Assembly (NCBI RefSeq): GCF_025961225.1 | Contig: NZ_JAOQNG010000001.1 | Coordinates: 781,001 to 845,000 of the forward strand | Reading direction: 5' to 3' | Source: Azospirillum canadense | GTDB lineage: Bacteria; Pseudomonadota; Alphaproteobacteria; Azospirillales; Azospirillaceae | DNA length: 64,000 nt | Shown: positions 36,482 to 45,367 of the stretch, in pieces | Layout: each line of letters starts with the position of its first letter | Position numbering within the stretch: position 1 is the first letter of the stretch | Position numbers and translations under genes: made by a program | The notes under the pieces: model-generated | What the model saw: the letters and a program-made list of their open reading frames with translations, nothing else | Told to the model about the DNA's origin: nothing | Databases searched by the model: none

Positions 36482-37735
36482 TTACACCACCCGCACCAGC
36501 GCGTGCCGCTTCTTGCCCGCGCTCAGCTTGATGACGCCGTCCGCGTTCAGGTCCGCGGTGGTCGCCTTGGCGGCCTCATCCGCGATGGCGGCGTCGTTCA
36601 TCTTGGCGCCGGCGCCCTTGATCAGGCGGCGGGCTTCGCCCTTGGACGCGGCGAGGCCGGCTGAGACCAGCAGGTCGACCACGGGCAGGCCGGCCTCAAG
36701 CTCCGCACGGGCGACGTCGATGGTCGGCAGGCCTTCGGCGGCCGCGCCCTGCTCGAAGGTGCGGCGGGCGGTCTCGGCGGCCTCCGTCGCGGCCTCCTCG
36801 CCGTGGGCGAGCTTGGTCACCTCGAAGGCCAGGATCTTCTTGGCCTCGTTGATCTCCGCGCCCTGGAGCGACTCCAGCCGCGCGACCTCGTTCATCGGCA
36901 GCTCGGTGTAGAGGCGCAAGAAGCGGCCGACGTCGGCGTCCTCCGTGTTGCGCCAGTACTGCCAGAAATCGTAGGCGCTCAGCTTGTCCGCGGTCAGCCA
37001 GATGGCGCCCGCCGCGGTCTTGCCCATCTTGGCGCCCGACGAGGTGGTCAGCAGCGGCGTGGTCAGGCCGAACAGCTCCGCCCCGTCGGTGCGGCGTCCC
37101 AGCTCCACGCCGTTGATGATGTTGCCCCACTGGTCGGAGCCGCCCATCTGCAAAACGCATTTCTGGCGGCGGAACAGCTCCACGAAGTCGTAGGCCTGGA
37201 GGATCATGTAGTTGAATTCCAGGAACGTCAGCGGCTGCTCGCGGTCGAGCCGCAGCTTGACCGATTCGAAGGTCAGCATGCGGTTGATCGTGAAGTGCCG
37301 GCCGACGTCGCGCAGCAGCGGGATGTACTTCAGCCCGTCCAGCCAGTCGCCGTTGTTGACCATCACCGCGTCGGTCGGCCCATCCCCAAAGGACAGGTAG
37401 CGGCCGAAGATGCGCTTGATGCCCGCCATGTTGGCGTTGATGGCCTCGTCGGTCAGCAGCTGCCGCGCCTCGTCCTTGCCCGACGGGTCGCCGATCTTGG
37501 TGGTGCCGCCACCCATCAGCACGATGGGCTTGTGGCCGGTCTTCTGCAGCCAGCGCAGCATCATGATCGGCAGCAGGCTGCCCACATGCAGGCTGTCCGC
37601 CGTGCAGTCGAAACCGATATACGCGATGATCGGCCCCTTCGCCGCGCGCTCGTCGAGCCCGGCGAGGTCGGTGCACTGGTGGATGAAGCCGCGTTCCTGC
37701 AGCGTGCGAAGGAAATCCGATGTGAGCGTCGTCAT
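36482..37735 (-). CDS. tyrS: tyrosyl-tRNA synthetase
   Basis: A 417-residue class I synthetase. The HIGH-type motif is in [14 protein letters not shown], the KMSKS equivalent is KMGKT, and the tyrosine pocket includes YIGFD and the [11 protein letters not shown] segment. The C-terminal 70 residues form the S4-like RNA-binding domain ([19 protein letters not shown]). The start MTTLTSDFL is standard. Its cognate tRNA-Tyr is also in this window, at 54719-54804. Confidence 0.97.
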   Translation of the reverse strand: MTTLTSDFLRTLQERGFIHQCTDLAGLDERAAKGPIIAYIGFDCTADSLHVGSLLPIMMLRWLQKTGHKPIVLMGGGTTKIGDPSGKDEARQLLTDEAINANMAGIKRIFGRYLSFGDGPTDAVMVNNGDWLDGLKYIPLLRDVGRHFTINRMLTFESVKLRLDREQPLTFLEFNYMILQAYDFVELFRRQKCVLQMGGSDQWGNIINGVELGRRTDGAELFGLTTPLLTTSSGAKMGKTAAGAIWLTADKLSAYDFWQYWRNTEDADVGRFLRLYTELPMNEVARLESLQGAEINEAKKILAFEVTKLAHGEEAATEAAETARRTFEQGAAAEGLPTIDVARAELEAGLPVVDLLVSAGLAASKGEARRLIKGAGAKMNDAAIADEAAKATTADLNADGVIKLSAGKKRHALVRVV

Positions 37736-37841
37736 GGCCGCGATCCGGCTGTCGTGGTAAGGTCCAGGGTCGCGTCTGTTAGCATGGAACGGCCGGCCCC
37801 ACAATTCTCCGGGGCCGCTTTGCGGAAGGAAGCGGTTGGGT

Positions 37842-38909
37842 ATGCAGACGGTTGTCGGGCTGATGAGCGGCACCTCCATGGACGGGATCGACGCGGCGCT
37901 GGTCCGCACCGACGGTGAGACGCGGGCGGAACCGCTGGCCTTCGTCACCATCCCCTACGAGGACGGCTTCCGCGGCGCCCTGCGCTCCTGCCTCGGCGGC
38001 AAGGGGCCGGTGGAGGAGGTGGAGCGTGCGCTGACCGACGCCCACGCCGACGCCGTCCGCTGCCTGCTGAGTGAGGCCGGCGTGGCGGCCGACGCGGTGG
38101 ACCTGATCGGCTTCCACGGCCACACCATCTTCCACGCTCCGGACCAGCGGCGCACTTGGCAGATCGGCGACGGCGCCCGTCTGGCGCGGGCGACCGGCAT
38201 CGCCGTGGTCAACGATTTCCGCACCGCCGACGTCGAAGCCGGCGGGCAGGGCGCCCCCCTGGTGCCGCTGTTCCACCGCGCGCTGGCTGACACCCTGCCG
38301 CGCCCTCTCGCCGTGCTGAACATCGGCGGCGTGGCCAACGTCACCTGGATCGGGACCGGCGAGGAGGATGTCATCGCCTGCGACACCGGGCCGGGCAACG
38401 CGTTGGTGGACGACTGGATCCTGAACAGGAACGGCGCGCGCTATGACGCCGGCGGCGCGTTGGCCGCCACCGGCCGTGTGGACGAGGCTGTACTGGCGGC
38501 CTTGCTGTCCCACCCCTATTTCGACCAGCCCGCGCCCAAGTCGCTCGACCGCGACGCCTTCGACCCGTCGCCCGTGCACGGGCTGTCGCTGGAGGATGGC
38601 GCCGCGACGCTGACCGCCTTCACCGCCGCGTCCGTCGCCCGCATCGTGCCGCACCTGACGCAGGCGCCGGTCCGCTGGCTCGTCTGCGGCGGCGGGCGCC
38701 ACAACGCCACGCTGATGGGCATGCTCGCCGACCGTCTCGGCGTTCCGGTCGACCCGGTGGAGGCCGTGGGCTGGAACGGCGACGCGCTGGAGGCGGAGGC
38801 CTTCGCCTACCTTGCCGTGCGCAGCCGCAAGGGCCTGCCGCTCAGCCTGCCAACCACCACCGGCGCGCCGCGGCCGATGACCGGCGGGCAGTTCCACCCG
38901 GTGGCTTAA
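37842..38909 (+). CDS. anmK: anhydro-N-acetylmuramic acid kinase
   Basis: A 355-residue kinase that phosphorylates and opens 1,6-anhydro-MurNAc in peptidoglycan recycling. ASKHA-fold motifs are [15 protein letters not shown] at the N-terminus (phosphate 1), FHGHTIFH, the NIGGVANVT strand, [14 protein letters not shown], and [14 protein letters not shown]. The ATG follows GGAAGGAAG. It is divergent from tyrS and ends before a strong hairpin. Confidence 0.95.
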   Translation: MQTVVGLMSGTSMDGIDAALVRTDGETRAEPLAFVTIPYEDGFRGALRSCLGGKGPVEEVERALTDAHADAVRCLLSEAGVAADAVDLIGFHGHTIFHAPDQRRTWQIGDGARLARATGIAVVNDFRTADVEAGGQGAPLVPLFHRALADTLPRPLAVLNIGGVANVTWIGTGEEDVIACDTGPGNALVDDWILNRNGARYDAGGALAATGRVDEAVLAALLSHPYFDQPAPKSLDRDAFDPSPVHGLSLEDGAATLTAFTAASVARIVPHLTQAPVRWLVCGGGRHNATLMGMLADRLGVPVDPVEAVGWNGDALEAEAFAYLAVRSRKGLPLSLPTTTGAPRPMTGGQFHPVA

Positions 38910-38921
38910 CCCTGCAAATTC

Positions 38922-38960
38922 CGCAGGTTGGGTTGCGCCTGCGGCTTCACCCAACCTGCG
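38922..38960. terminator. 12-bp-arm hairpin between anmK and lipoprotein gene
   Basis: CGCAGGTTGGGT and ACCCAACCTGCG enclose a 15-base loop in a convergent gap of 54 bp. It is the second copy of the GTTGGG/CCCAAC element at 3374-3413. Confidence 0.7.
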
Positions 38961-38963
38961 TGA

Positions 38964-39119
38964 TTACGGCTGCGTCCGGGTGTTGTCGGTGCAGTTGTCG
39001 GCGCGCTTGCACCAGTTGCCGAAGCTGCGGGCGACCTGCTCCGACGAGCAGGCGGACAGCAGAATCGTGGCCATGCCGGTGACCAGCAGGACCCGCAGGA
39101 ACGCCGCCACGCCGGTCAC
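38964..39119 (-). CDS. very small lipoprotein, unknown function
   Basis: A 51-residue product from a GTG that overlaps the stop of the hydrolase gene (GTGA). Residues 1-24 form a lipoprotein signal with lipobox LLSA-C24 followed by SSEQ. The mature peptide is only 28 residues, SSEQVARSFGNWCKRADNCT and then DNTRTQP, with two further cysteines that could form a disulfide. No family is recognised. The coupling suggests co-expression with the hydrolase. Confidence 0.7.
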   Translation of the reverse strand: MTGVAAFLRVLLVTGMATILLSACSSEQVARSFGNWCKRADNCTDNTRTQP

Positions 39120-39778
39120 TCCGCCACCGCGGCGACCGGGTTGCCGAGCGCGCGGTCCAGGTAGTCGTCCACTTGCACGGCGAGGTCGTCGCTGCGGTTG
39201 GCGAAGAAGTGGTTGGCGCCGGGCACCACGCGATGGTCGATGCGGATGTCCTTCTGGTGCGACAGCTTGGTCACCAGCTTGTTCACCGCCGCCTGCGGCA
39301 CCAGCTCGTCGCGGTCGCCGTGGATGATCAGGCCCGACGAGGGGCAGGGCGCCAGGAAGGAGAAGTCGAACAGGTTCGCCGGCGGCGAGACGGAGACGAA
39401 GCCGTCGATCTCCGGCCGGCGCATCAGAAGCTGCATGCCGATCCAGGCCCCGAAGGACACGCCGGCGATCCAGCACACCGGGGCGTTCGGGTTGTAGGTT
39501 TGCAGCCAGTCCAGCGCCGCCGCCGCGTCGGCCAGTTCGCCCTCGCCCTTGTCGTAGGTGCCCTGGCTGCGGCCCACGCCCCTGAAGTTGAAGCGTAGGG
39601 CCGAATAGCCGCGCTTCGTGAACGACTGGAACAGGGTGAAGACCACCTTGTTGTTCATCGTCCCATTGTGATGCGGGTGCGGATGAAGCAGCAGGGCGAT
39701 CGGCGCGTTCGGGGCCGTGCCGTGGGTGTAGCGGCCTTCCAGCCGACCGGCCGGACCGTTGATCATCACTTCAGGCAT
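39116..39778 (-). CDS. alpha/beta hydrolase
   Basis: A 220-residue hydrolase of the small dienelactone hydrolase/YqiA-like group often annotated as CocE/alpha-beta family. The nucleophile elbow is GVSFGAW, the acid is in HGDRDELVP and the catalytic His is in VPGANHFF. LLLHPHPHHNGTMNN is the oxyanion-hole region. No signal peptide is present. The substrate is unknown. It overlaps the small lipoprotein gene downstream and is divergent from cysE. Confidence 0.88.
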   Translation of the reverse strand: MPEVMINGPAGRLEGRYTHGTAPNAPIALLLHPHPHHNGTMNNKVVFTLFQSFTKRGYSALRFNFRGVGRSQGTYDKGEGELADAAAALDWLQTYNPNAPVCWIAGVSFGAWIGMQLLMRRPEIDGFVSVSPPANLFDFSFLAPCPSSGLIIHGDRDELVPQAAVNKLVTKLSHQKDIRIDHRVVPGANHFFANRSDDLAVQVDDYLDRALGNPVAAVAE

Positions 39779-39899
39779 GGGGGCGACGATCCTGACGCGA
39801 ACAAAGGTTGATCCGGACCACCGGCGCGCCGGAGTTCGGACGGCCCGGCAAGCGGACGTGGTTGCCCATGGACATCCATGGATTTTTCGAACACAATTC

Positions 39900-39928
39900 T
39901 TGACCGTTTTGCTTGGTCATCATATATG
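39900..39928 (+). promoter_or_regulatory. sigma-70 promoter of cysE
   Basis: TTGACC at 39900-39905, a 17-bp spacer and TATATG at 39923-39928, about 115 bp before the cysE start. Confidence 0.75.
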
Positions 39929-40042
39929 CGTCGGCAGGTCCATCAGGGCAACCCGCGCGCCCGGCTAGGCACGGGTGGAAGTTTCTTGCGAAAGACGGCG
40001 TCTCCCGGCAAGAGGGCGGACTATACCACGGCGGGTGTTCTC

Positions 40043-40816
40043 GTGTTCAAGCATCTTCGCGAAGAGATCGACGGGATTATGGCGCGCGACCCCGCGGCGC
40101 GATCGCGGATCGAAGTCGCGCTGTGCTACCCGGGTCTCCACGCGATCGTCCTGCACCGCATCGCGCATTATTGCTGGCAGCGCGACTGGCGGCTGGTAGG
40201 GCGGGTGTTGTCGCAGATTTCCCGCTCCGTGACCGGGATCGAAATCCATCCGGGTGCGACCATCGGTCGCCGCTTCTTCATCGACCACGGCATGGGCGTC
40301 GTCATCGGCGAGACGGCGGAAATTGGCGACGACGTCATGCTGTACCACGGGGTGACGCTCGGCGGCACGTCGCTGAACCCCGGCAAGCGCCACCCGACGC
40401 TGGGCGACGGCGTGATCGTCGGCGCCGGTGCCAAGGTGCTGGGCGCCATCACGATCGGCCAGGGTGCCCGCGTCGGGGCCAACGCCGTGGTGGTCGCGGA
40501 CGTGGCGCCGGGGATCGCCGTCGTGGGCATCCCGGCCAAGGCCGTCGCCCCGCGCGACCGTGCCGACACGCAGAAGTTCATGCCCTACGGCACGCCGTGC
40601 GGCGACATCCCAGACCCCGTCGCGCGCGCTCTCAACGGGCTGCTCGACCAGGTGTCGGGCCTTCGCCAGCGGGTCGAGGAACTGGAAGCGGAACGGTCGG
40701 CCGCGCCGCACGACGTTCCCGCCGGGGAGCCGGTGGCCTGCGGCGCCAATGCCTACGGCGCCAACGGCGGCGCCAATGGCGGATCCCACGCCGACGCGCG
40801 CGAGGCGGTCCGCTAA
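40043..40816 (+). CDS. cysE: serine O-acetyltransferase
   Basis: A 257-residue enzyme that acetylates L-serine, the first committed step of cysteine synthesis. The GTG start giving [20 protein letters not shown] matches the short alphaproteobacterial form. The left-handed beta-helix with hexapeptide repeats is clear ([60 protein letters not shown]). The catalytic His is in IDHGMG. The C-terminal 50 residues are unusual, with a repeated GAN unit ([16 protein letters not shown]). It leads the cysE-iscR-cysteine desulfurase row, so cysteine production sits with its use as sulfur donor. Confidence 0.95.
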   Translation: MFKHLREEIDGIMARDPAARSRIEVALCYPGLHAIVLHRIAHYCWQRDWRLVGRVLSQISRSVTGIEIHPGATIGRRFFIDHGMGVVIGETAEIGDDVMLYHGVTLGGTSLNPGKRHPTLGDGVIVGAGAKVLGAITIGQGARVGANAVVVADVAPGIAVVGIPAKAVAPRDRADTQKFMPYGTPCGDIPDPVARALNGLLDQVSGLRQRVEELEAERSAAPHDVPAGEPVACGANAYGANGGANGGSHADAREAVR

Positions 40817-40931
40817 ACGATGCCTATCATTCATAATCGCCAGGCTTGGTCCGAATCAGCACAGGGAACGTCCGGCAACGGACAAGCCTCTGGCGGCCGG
40901 ACCGGGATCAAGGAAGGGTAAGGAGAGACAG

Positions 40932-41411
40932 ATGAGGCTCAGCACCAAGGGACGCTATGCCGTCATGGCCATGGTCGATCTCGCCGCCACCAGCCAGGGA
41001 AGCCCCGTCGCCCTTGCCGACATTGCGGAGCGGCAGGAAATCTCGCTCTCCTACCTGGAGCAGCTGTTCGCCAAGCTGCGCAAGGGCGGGCTGGTGAAGA
41101 GCGTGCGCGGCCCCGGCGGCGGCTACCTGCTGGCCCATCCGGCCGGCGCCACGCGCGTGTCGGACATCATCCTGGCGGTGGACGAGCCGATCCGCACGAC
41201 CCGCTGCGCCAACGGCACGCCGCAGGGCTGCCGGACCAACCGCTCGCGCTGCCTGACCCACGACCTGTGGGAGGAGCTGGGCAACCAGATCCACATGTAT
41301 CTCAGCTCCGTGACCGTCGCCGACGTGGTGGAGCGCCGCATCATCGGCACCAGCAGCCTGACCATCCGCAGCCCGCAGGCCGACGAGGGCGCGGCCGTGG
41401 CCGCCGAGTGA
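40932..41411 (+). CDS. iscR: Rrf2-family Fe-S sensing repressor IscR
   Basis: A 159-residue winged-helix regulator. The N-terminus MRLSTKGRYAVMAMVDLA and the helix-turn-helix (IAERQEISLSYLEQLFAKLR) are typical. The cluster-binding residues C92, C100, C107 and H110 (CLTH) are present, although the spacing C-x7-C-x6-C differs from the x5/x5 of E. coli IscR. AAGGAGAG precedes the ATG. It probably represses its own operon when Fe-S supply is adequate. No obvious IscR palindrome was found in the 115-bp upstream gap. Confidence 0.93.
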   Translation: MRLSTKGRYAVMAMVDLAATSQGSPVALADIAERQEISLSYLEQLFAKLRKGGLVKSVRGPGGGYLLAHPAGATRVSDIILAVDEPIRTTRCANGTPQGCRTNRSRCLTHDLWEELGNQIHMYLSSVTVADVVERRIIGTSSLTIRSPQADEGAAVAAE

Positions 41412-41458
41412 TCTGGCGCCAATCAGGCGGGCTGGCCTGACATCGGATCGTTCCTTCC

Positions 41459-42571
41459 GTGACCCGCGTCTATCTCGACCACAACGCGTCGGCACCCCTG
41501 AAGCCGGCGGTGAAGGCGGCGATGGTCCAGGCCCTGGACCTCGTCGGCAACCCGTCGTCGGTGCACGGCTTCGGCCGTGCGGTCCGCCGCGCGGTCGAGG
41601 ACGCGCGCGCGCAGGTGGCCGCCCTGGCTGGCGTCCGCCCCGCGCAGGTCTTCTTCACCGGCAGCGGGACGGAGGCCAACAACCTGGCGCTCCGCGGCTT
41701 TCCCGGCCGGCGCCTCGTGGTGTCCGCCATCGAACATGAGTCCGTCCTCGCCACGGCGCCCGACGCGCCGCGCATCCCCGTGGACCGCGACGGCGTGGCC
41801 GACCTGGACGCGCTGAAGCGCCTGCTGGCGGCGGGGGAGGGGCCGGCGCTCGTCTCCCTGATGCTCGCCAACAACGAAACGGGCGTGATCCAGCCGGTCG
41901 CTCAGGCGGCGGCCATCGCCCACGCGCACGGCGCGCTGCTCCATTGCGACGCCGTCCAAGCCGCTGGCCGGCTGCCGCTGGACCTCGCCGCGCTCGGCGC
42001 CGACCTGCTGACCGTCTCCGCCCACAAGATCGGCGGTCCGGCCGGGGCCGGCGCTTTGATTATTGCCGAGGGGCTGGAGCCGGAGGCGCTGATCCGCGGC
42101 GGTGGGCAGGAGAAGCGCCGCCGCGCCGGGACGGAGAACGTCGTCGGTCTGGTCGGCTTCGGCGCCGCCGCCCGCCTGGCGTTGCAGGAGCTTCCCGACG
42201 CCGAACGCCTGACGCGCTTGCGCGACGCGCTGGAGGCGCAGGTGCGCGACGCCGTGCCGGAGGCGTTGGTGATGGGCGGTGGTGCCGCGCGGGTCGGCAA
42301 CACCAGCTGCCTTCTCCTGCCCGGCGCGCCGGGCGAGACGCAGGTGATGGCGCTCGATCTGGCCGGGGTGGCGGTCAGCGCCGGCTCCGCCTGCTCCAGC
42401 GGCAAGGTCAAGCCCTCCCATGTCCTGGCCGCGATGGGCCAGGGGGCCGACGCGGCGGCCTCGGCCATCCGGGTCAGCCTGGGCTGGGACAGCGACGCGG
42501 CGGCGGTGGACCGCTTCGTCGCCGCCTACGCGGGCATGGCGCAACGGCGCTGGCGCGCGCCGGCCGCGTGA
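41459..42571 (+). CDS. cysteine desulfurase, IscS/NifS family
   Basis: A 370-residue PLP enzyme that removes sulfur from cysteine as a persulfide. PLP-binding Lys is K190 in SAHKIGGPAGAG; the catalytic cysteine is C312 in SAGSACSSGKVKPS. The SSGKVKPS loop and the length are closer to NifS-like group I desulfurases than to SufS. The start is a GTG. It follows iscR by 47 bp; iscU is not next to it, which is unusual. Its sulfur may also feed MnmA, whose gene is 1.3 kb further on. Confidence 0.92.
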   Translation: MTRVYLDHNASAPLKPAVKAAMVQALDLVGNPSSVHGFGRAVRRAVEDARAQVAALAGVRPAQVFFTGSGTEANNLALRGFPGRRLVVSAIEHESVLATAPDAPRIPVDRDGVADLDALKRLLAAGEGPALVSLMLANNETGVIQPVAQAAAIAHAHGALLHCDAVQAAGRLPLDLAALGADLLTVSAHKIGGPAGAGALIIAEGLEPEALIRGGGQEKRRRAGTENVVGLVGFGAAARLALQELPDAERLTRLRDALEAQVRDAVPEALVMGGGAARVGNTSCLLLPGAPGETQVMALDLAGVAVSAGSACSSGKVKPSHVLAAMGQGADAAASAIRVSLGWDSDAAAVDRFVAAYAGMAQRRWRAPAA

Positions 42572-42686
42572 CCACACCTTATTCCGACGTTGCGCCGCGC
42601 GGCGCTTCTGGGTATGACGCGGCCGGATGCACGGCGATTCGCCGGTCCTGCGGCCTTTTGGTTCAGCGCTTCGACGGACGGCAGAC

Positions 42687-43370
42687 ATGACGACTTCCGA
42701 CTCCGGCCCGCCCCGGTTCCCGACCGGGTCCGGTCCCATGGGCATCGCGGGCGCCATCGACGGCGACCTGGAGCCGTGCTGGCAGTGCGGCCGATCGGTC
42801 GCGGCGCGCGCCTTCTTCTGCCATTCCTGCGGCGCGGTGCAGCCGCCGCGCCCGCTGGACCATTTCACGCGGCTGGGCCTTGAGGCGCGCTTCGACATCG
42901 ACCTGGAGACTCTGGCCCGCCAGCACGCCGGCTTTTCCCGCTCGCTGGATCCCGACCGTTTCGCGGCGCGCGGCGCGCGGCAGCAGGCGAACGCCCGCGC
43001 CCAGTCCGACGCGCTGACGGAGGCCTGCGAGACCCTGCGCGACCCGGTGCGCCGCGCCCGCTACCTGCTCGCCCTGACCGGTGCCGTGCCGCCCCCCGGC
43101 CTGGAGGACGCGGATGACGCGGTCGCGGAGGACGAAGAGGTCGCCGCGCTGGCGCGGCAACTCGACACCGCGCAGGACGTCGCCGCGGTGGACCGGCTGG
43201 CCACCGAGGTCGGGCAGCGCATCGAGTCCTGCATCAAGTATCTTGCCATCGCCTTCCGCAACGGGCAGACCGACAACGCCGTGCGCATCCTCGCCCGGCT
43301 GGAGCGGCTTGAGGCGCTGTGTGCCGACGCCCGCGGCCGGCGGGCGGGGCTGGCCCCGAAGACGCCATAG
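42687..43370 (+). CDS. hscB: HscB-like J-domain co-chaperone with zinc ribbon and altered HPD
   Basis: A 227-residue Fe-S assembly co-chaperone. The N-terminus has two CxxC pairs (C31/C34 and C45/C48), like the zinc motif of mitochondrial HSCB. A J-domain follows (residues 58-125: DHFTRLGLEARFDIDLETLA, then ALTEACETLRDPVRRARYLL). At residues 88-90 the invariant His-Pro-Asp is Asp-Pro-Asp (codons GAT CCC GAC), which would normally abolish stimulation of the Hsp70 partner. The C-terminal HscB domain (IESCIKYLAIAFRNGQTDNA) is intact. No hscA follows; fdx is next after 48 bp. An alternative start lies at 42627. Confidence 0.88.
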   Translation: MTTSDSGPPRFPTGSGPMGIAGAIDGDLEPCWQCGRSVAARAFFCHSCGAVQPPRPLDHFTRLGLEARFDIDLETLARQHAGFSRSLDPDRFAARGARQQANARAQSDALTEACETLRDPVRRARYLLALTGAVPPPGLEDADDAVAEDEEVAALARQLDTAQDVAAVDRLATEVGQRIESCIKYLAIAFRNGQTDNAVRILARLERLEALCADARGRRAGLAPKTP

Positions 43371-43418
43371 CGGCCGAACCTTTTATCGACGCGATCTTTT
43401 ATCCAGGAGAGTACCCCG

Positions 43419-43751
43419 ATGCCCAAGATGACCTTCATCGAGCCGAACGGCACCCGCCACGAGGTGGACGCGCCGCTCGGCCTGTCCGTGCTGGAGATCG
43501 CGCACAAGAACAGCCTGGACCTGGAGGGTGCCTGCGAGGGTTCGCTCGCCTGCTCGACCTGCCACATCGTCGTGGAGCCGGAGTGGTTCGACGTGCTGAA
43601 CGAGGCGTCGGAGGACGAGGAGGACATGCTCGACCTCGCCTTCGGCCTGACCAAGACCTCGCGCCTCGGCTGCCAGATCATCATGAGCGAGGAGCTGGAC
43701 GGCCTGACCGTGCGCCTGCCCGGCGGCTCCAACAACGCCATGAAGGGCTGA
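43419..43751 (+). CDS. fdx: adrenodoxin-type [2Fe-2S] ferredoxin Fdx
   Basis: A 110-residue ferredoxin of the Isc system. Cluster ligands are C39, C45, C48 and C85 ([10 protein letters not shown] and LGCQI), giving C-x5-C-x2-C. The [19 protein letters not shown] region and acidic helix ([11 protein letters not shown]) are those that dock the desulfurase and reductase. It supplies electrons for cluster assembly. AGGAGAG precedes the ATG. It ends the short isc-like row before a terminator-like repeat. Confidence 0.95.
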   Translation: MPKMTFIEPNGTRHEVDAPLGLSVLEIAHKNSLDLEGACEGSLACSTCHIVVEPEWFDVLNEASEDEEDMLDLAFGLTKTSRLGCQIIMSEELDGLTVRLPGGSNNAMKG

Positions 43752-43778
43752 GCCAAGCCTCAGCGCTGCTTTACAGAG

Positions 43779-43869
43779 TCACCACCAAGACACCAAGGCA
43801 CCAAGAGTCCACCCCGTGCCGGGCGCGGGGATTCTTGATGTCCAGGGCGCCTTGGTGGTGAAATTTTTT
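43779..43869. repeat. TCACCACCAAG inverted repeat with T-run after fdx
   Basis: The outer arms are TCACCACCAAG (43779-43789) and CTTGGTGGTGA (43851-43861), with a further internal pairing (ACCCCG/CGGGG), followed by AAATTTTTTC. It is an inverted-repeat element that should also terminate fdx transcripts on the plus strand. Confidence 0.75.
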
Positions 43870-43892
43870 CGGACCAGCCCATATCTGGCGCC

Positions 43893-45014
43893 ATGAACTC
43901 CCTCGGCATTTCCAAGCGTCCCCAGGACACCCGCGTCGTCGTCGCCATGTCCGGCGGCGTCGATTCCTCCGTCACCGCGGCCGTGCTGCGGGAGGAGGGC
44001 TACGACGTCGTCGGCATCACGCTGCAGCTCTACGACCACGGCATCGCCTTGCAGAAACCGGGCGCCTGCTGCGCCGGCCAGGACATCTACGACGCCCGCC
44101 AAGTCGCCGACCGCATCGGCATCCCGCACTATGTCCTGGATTACGAGGGCAAGTTCTCCCAGGACGTGATCGACGATTTCGCCGACAGCTACCTACGCGG
44201 CGAGACACCGATCCCCTGCGTGCGCTGCAACCAGCGGGTCAAGTTCCGCGACCTGCTGAACACCGCGCGCGACTTGGGCGCCGATGCGCTGGCAACCGGC
44301 CATTACGTCCGCCGCGTCCAGGGGCAGGGCGGGGCGGAACTGCACCGCGCCATCGACCCCGGTCGCGACCAGAGCTATTTCCTGTTCGCCACGACGCGCG
44401 ACCAGCTGGACTTCCTGCGCTTCCCGCTGGGCGGCCTGACCAAGCCGGAGACCCGCGCGCTGGCCGAGCGCCACGGGTTGGAGGTGGCGGCCAAGCCGGA
44501 CAGCCAGGACATCTGCTTCGTCCCCAACGGCTCCTACGCCGACGTGGTGGCGAAGCTGCGTCCCGGCTCCGTGGAGCCCGGCGACATCGTCCACGTGGAC
44601 GGCCGCGTCCTGGGCCGCCACCGCGGCGTGGTCCACTACACGGTCGGCCAGCGCAAGGGCCTGGGCATCGGCGGCATCCGGGGCGAGGAGGAGCCGCTGT
44701 TCGTCGTGCGGCTGGAACCGGCGCAGCGCCGCGTCGTCGTCGGCCCGCGCCGGGACCTGGCGCGCAGCACCGTTACGGTGCGCGAGGTGAACTGGCTCGG
44801 CCCCGACCTCGCCCCCGGCGACGGGGTGGAGGTGGAGGTGAAGCTGCGCTCCGCCCAGCCGCCCGCCGCGGCGACCTGGCGCCTGGGCCCGGACGGCACC
44901 GCGCAGGCCGAACTGCACGAGCCGCAACACGGCGTCGCCCCCGGTCAGGCCTGCGTCGTCTACCAGGGCGACCGAGTGCTGGGCGGCGGCTGGATCGCCG
45001 GCACGGCGGCCTGA
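43893..45014 (+). CDS. mnmA: tRNA-specific 2-thiouridylase MnmA
   Basis: A 373-residue enzyme that thiolates U34 of tRNA-Lys, -Glu and -Gln with sulfur relayed from a cysteine desulfurase. The PP-loop is [15 protein letters not shown] at residues 10-24. The catalytic cysteines lie in [13 protein letters not shown] and [12 protein letters not shown]. The GHYVRR motif and C-terminal beta-barrel are present. Its place right after the desulfurase/fdx row fits the sulfur relay, although no TusA-E genes are seen. Confidence 0.96.
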   Translation: MNSLGISKRPQDTRVVVAMSGGVDSSVTAAVLREEGYDVVGITLQLYDHGIALQKPGACCAGQDIYDARQVADRIGIPHYVLDYEGKFSQDVIDDFADSYLRGETPIPCVRCNQRVKFRDLLNTARDLGADALATGHYVRRVQGQGGAELHRAIDPGRDQSYFLFATTRDQLDFLRFPLGGLTKPETRALAERHGLEVAAKPDSQDICFVPNGSYADVVAKLRPGSVEPGDIVHVDGRVLGRHRGVVHYTVGQRKGLGIGGIRGEEEPLFVVRLEPAQRRVVVGPRRDLARSTVTVREVNWLGPDLAPGDGVEVEVKLRSAQPPAAATWRLGPDGTAQAELHEPQHGVAPGQACVVYQGDRVLGGGWIAGTAA

Positions 45015-45047
45015 TTCAGGCCCCCTCAAAAAAGTGAAAATTCGGCG

Positions 45048-45076
45048 TTGACACCCCGACCCCGCTGGAATACATA
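45048..45076 (+). promoter_or_regulatory. sigma-70 promoter of tRNA-Met
   Basis: TTGACA at 45048-45053, a 17-bp spacer and TACATA at 45071-45076, 71 bp upstream of the tRNA. Confidence 0.85.
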
Positions 45077-45147
45077 AGCGGCCCCGGCACGAACCGAGAC
45101 GGCCCAAACCGAAACGATCCGCACCGGAGAATGATGGTAGCCACGAT

Positions 45148-45222
45148 GGCAGCGTAGCTCAGTGGTAGAGCAGGGGAATCATAATCCCTTGGTCGGGGGT
45201 TCAAATCCCTCCGCTGCTACCA
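45148..45222 (+). tRNA. tRNA-Met (CAT)
   Basis: A 75-nt cloverleaf with encoded CCA. Acceptor GGCAGCG pairs with CGCTGCT (G1-T72 wobble). The D-arm is GCTCAGTGGTAGAGC, the anticodon stem GGGGA/TCCCT holds loop ATCATAA with CAT, and the T-arm is GGGGG-TTCAAAT-CCCTC. The closed first pair argues against initiator tRNA. It is most likely elongator tRNA-Met; tRNA-Ile2, which also has CAT before lysidine modification, cannot be fully excluded. Confidence 0.93.
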
Positions 45223-45227
45223 TCACG

Positions 45228-45265
45228 AACCCCCTGGTTTCCTTGTGGAAGCCGGGGGGTTTTTG
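45228..45265 (+). terminator. intrinsic terminator after tRNA-Met
   Basis: The stem AACCCCCTGG-TTTCC with TTGT loop and GGAA-GCCGGGGGGT is followed by TTTTT (through 45264), 6 bp past the tRNA. Confidence 0.9.
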
Positions 45266-45367
45266 TTTCTGGCGGGCGGCGTCGGCCGGGATCGGTCCTT
45301 CTCCCGCTCCCCCTCTTTGTGACAAAGTCCAGCGGGCTTTCGGGCCTCCGGCATCGAGGAGAGGGGC

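Noticed and set aside
45270..45367. Irr box (ICE) in front of mbfA
   Set aside because: No TTTAGAA-N3-TTCTAAA-like sequence is present in this gap.
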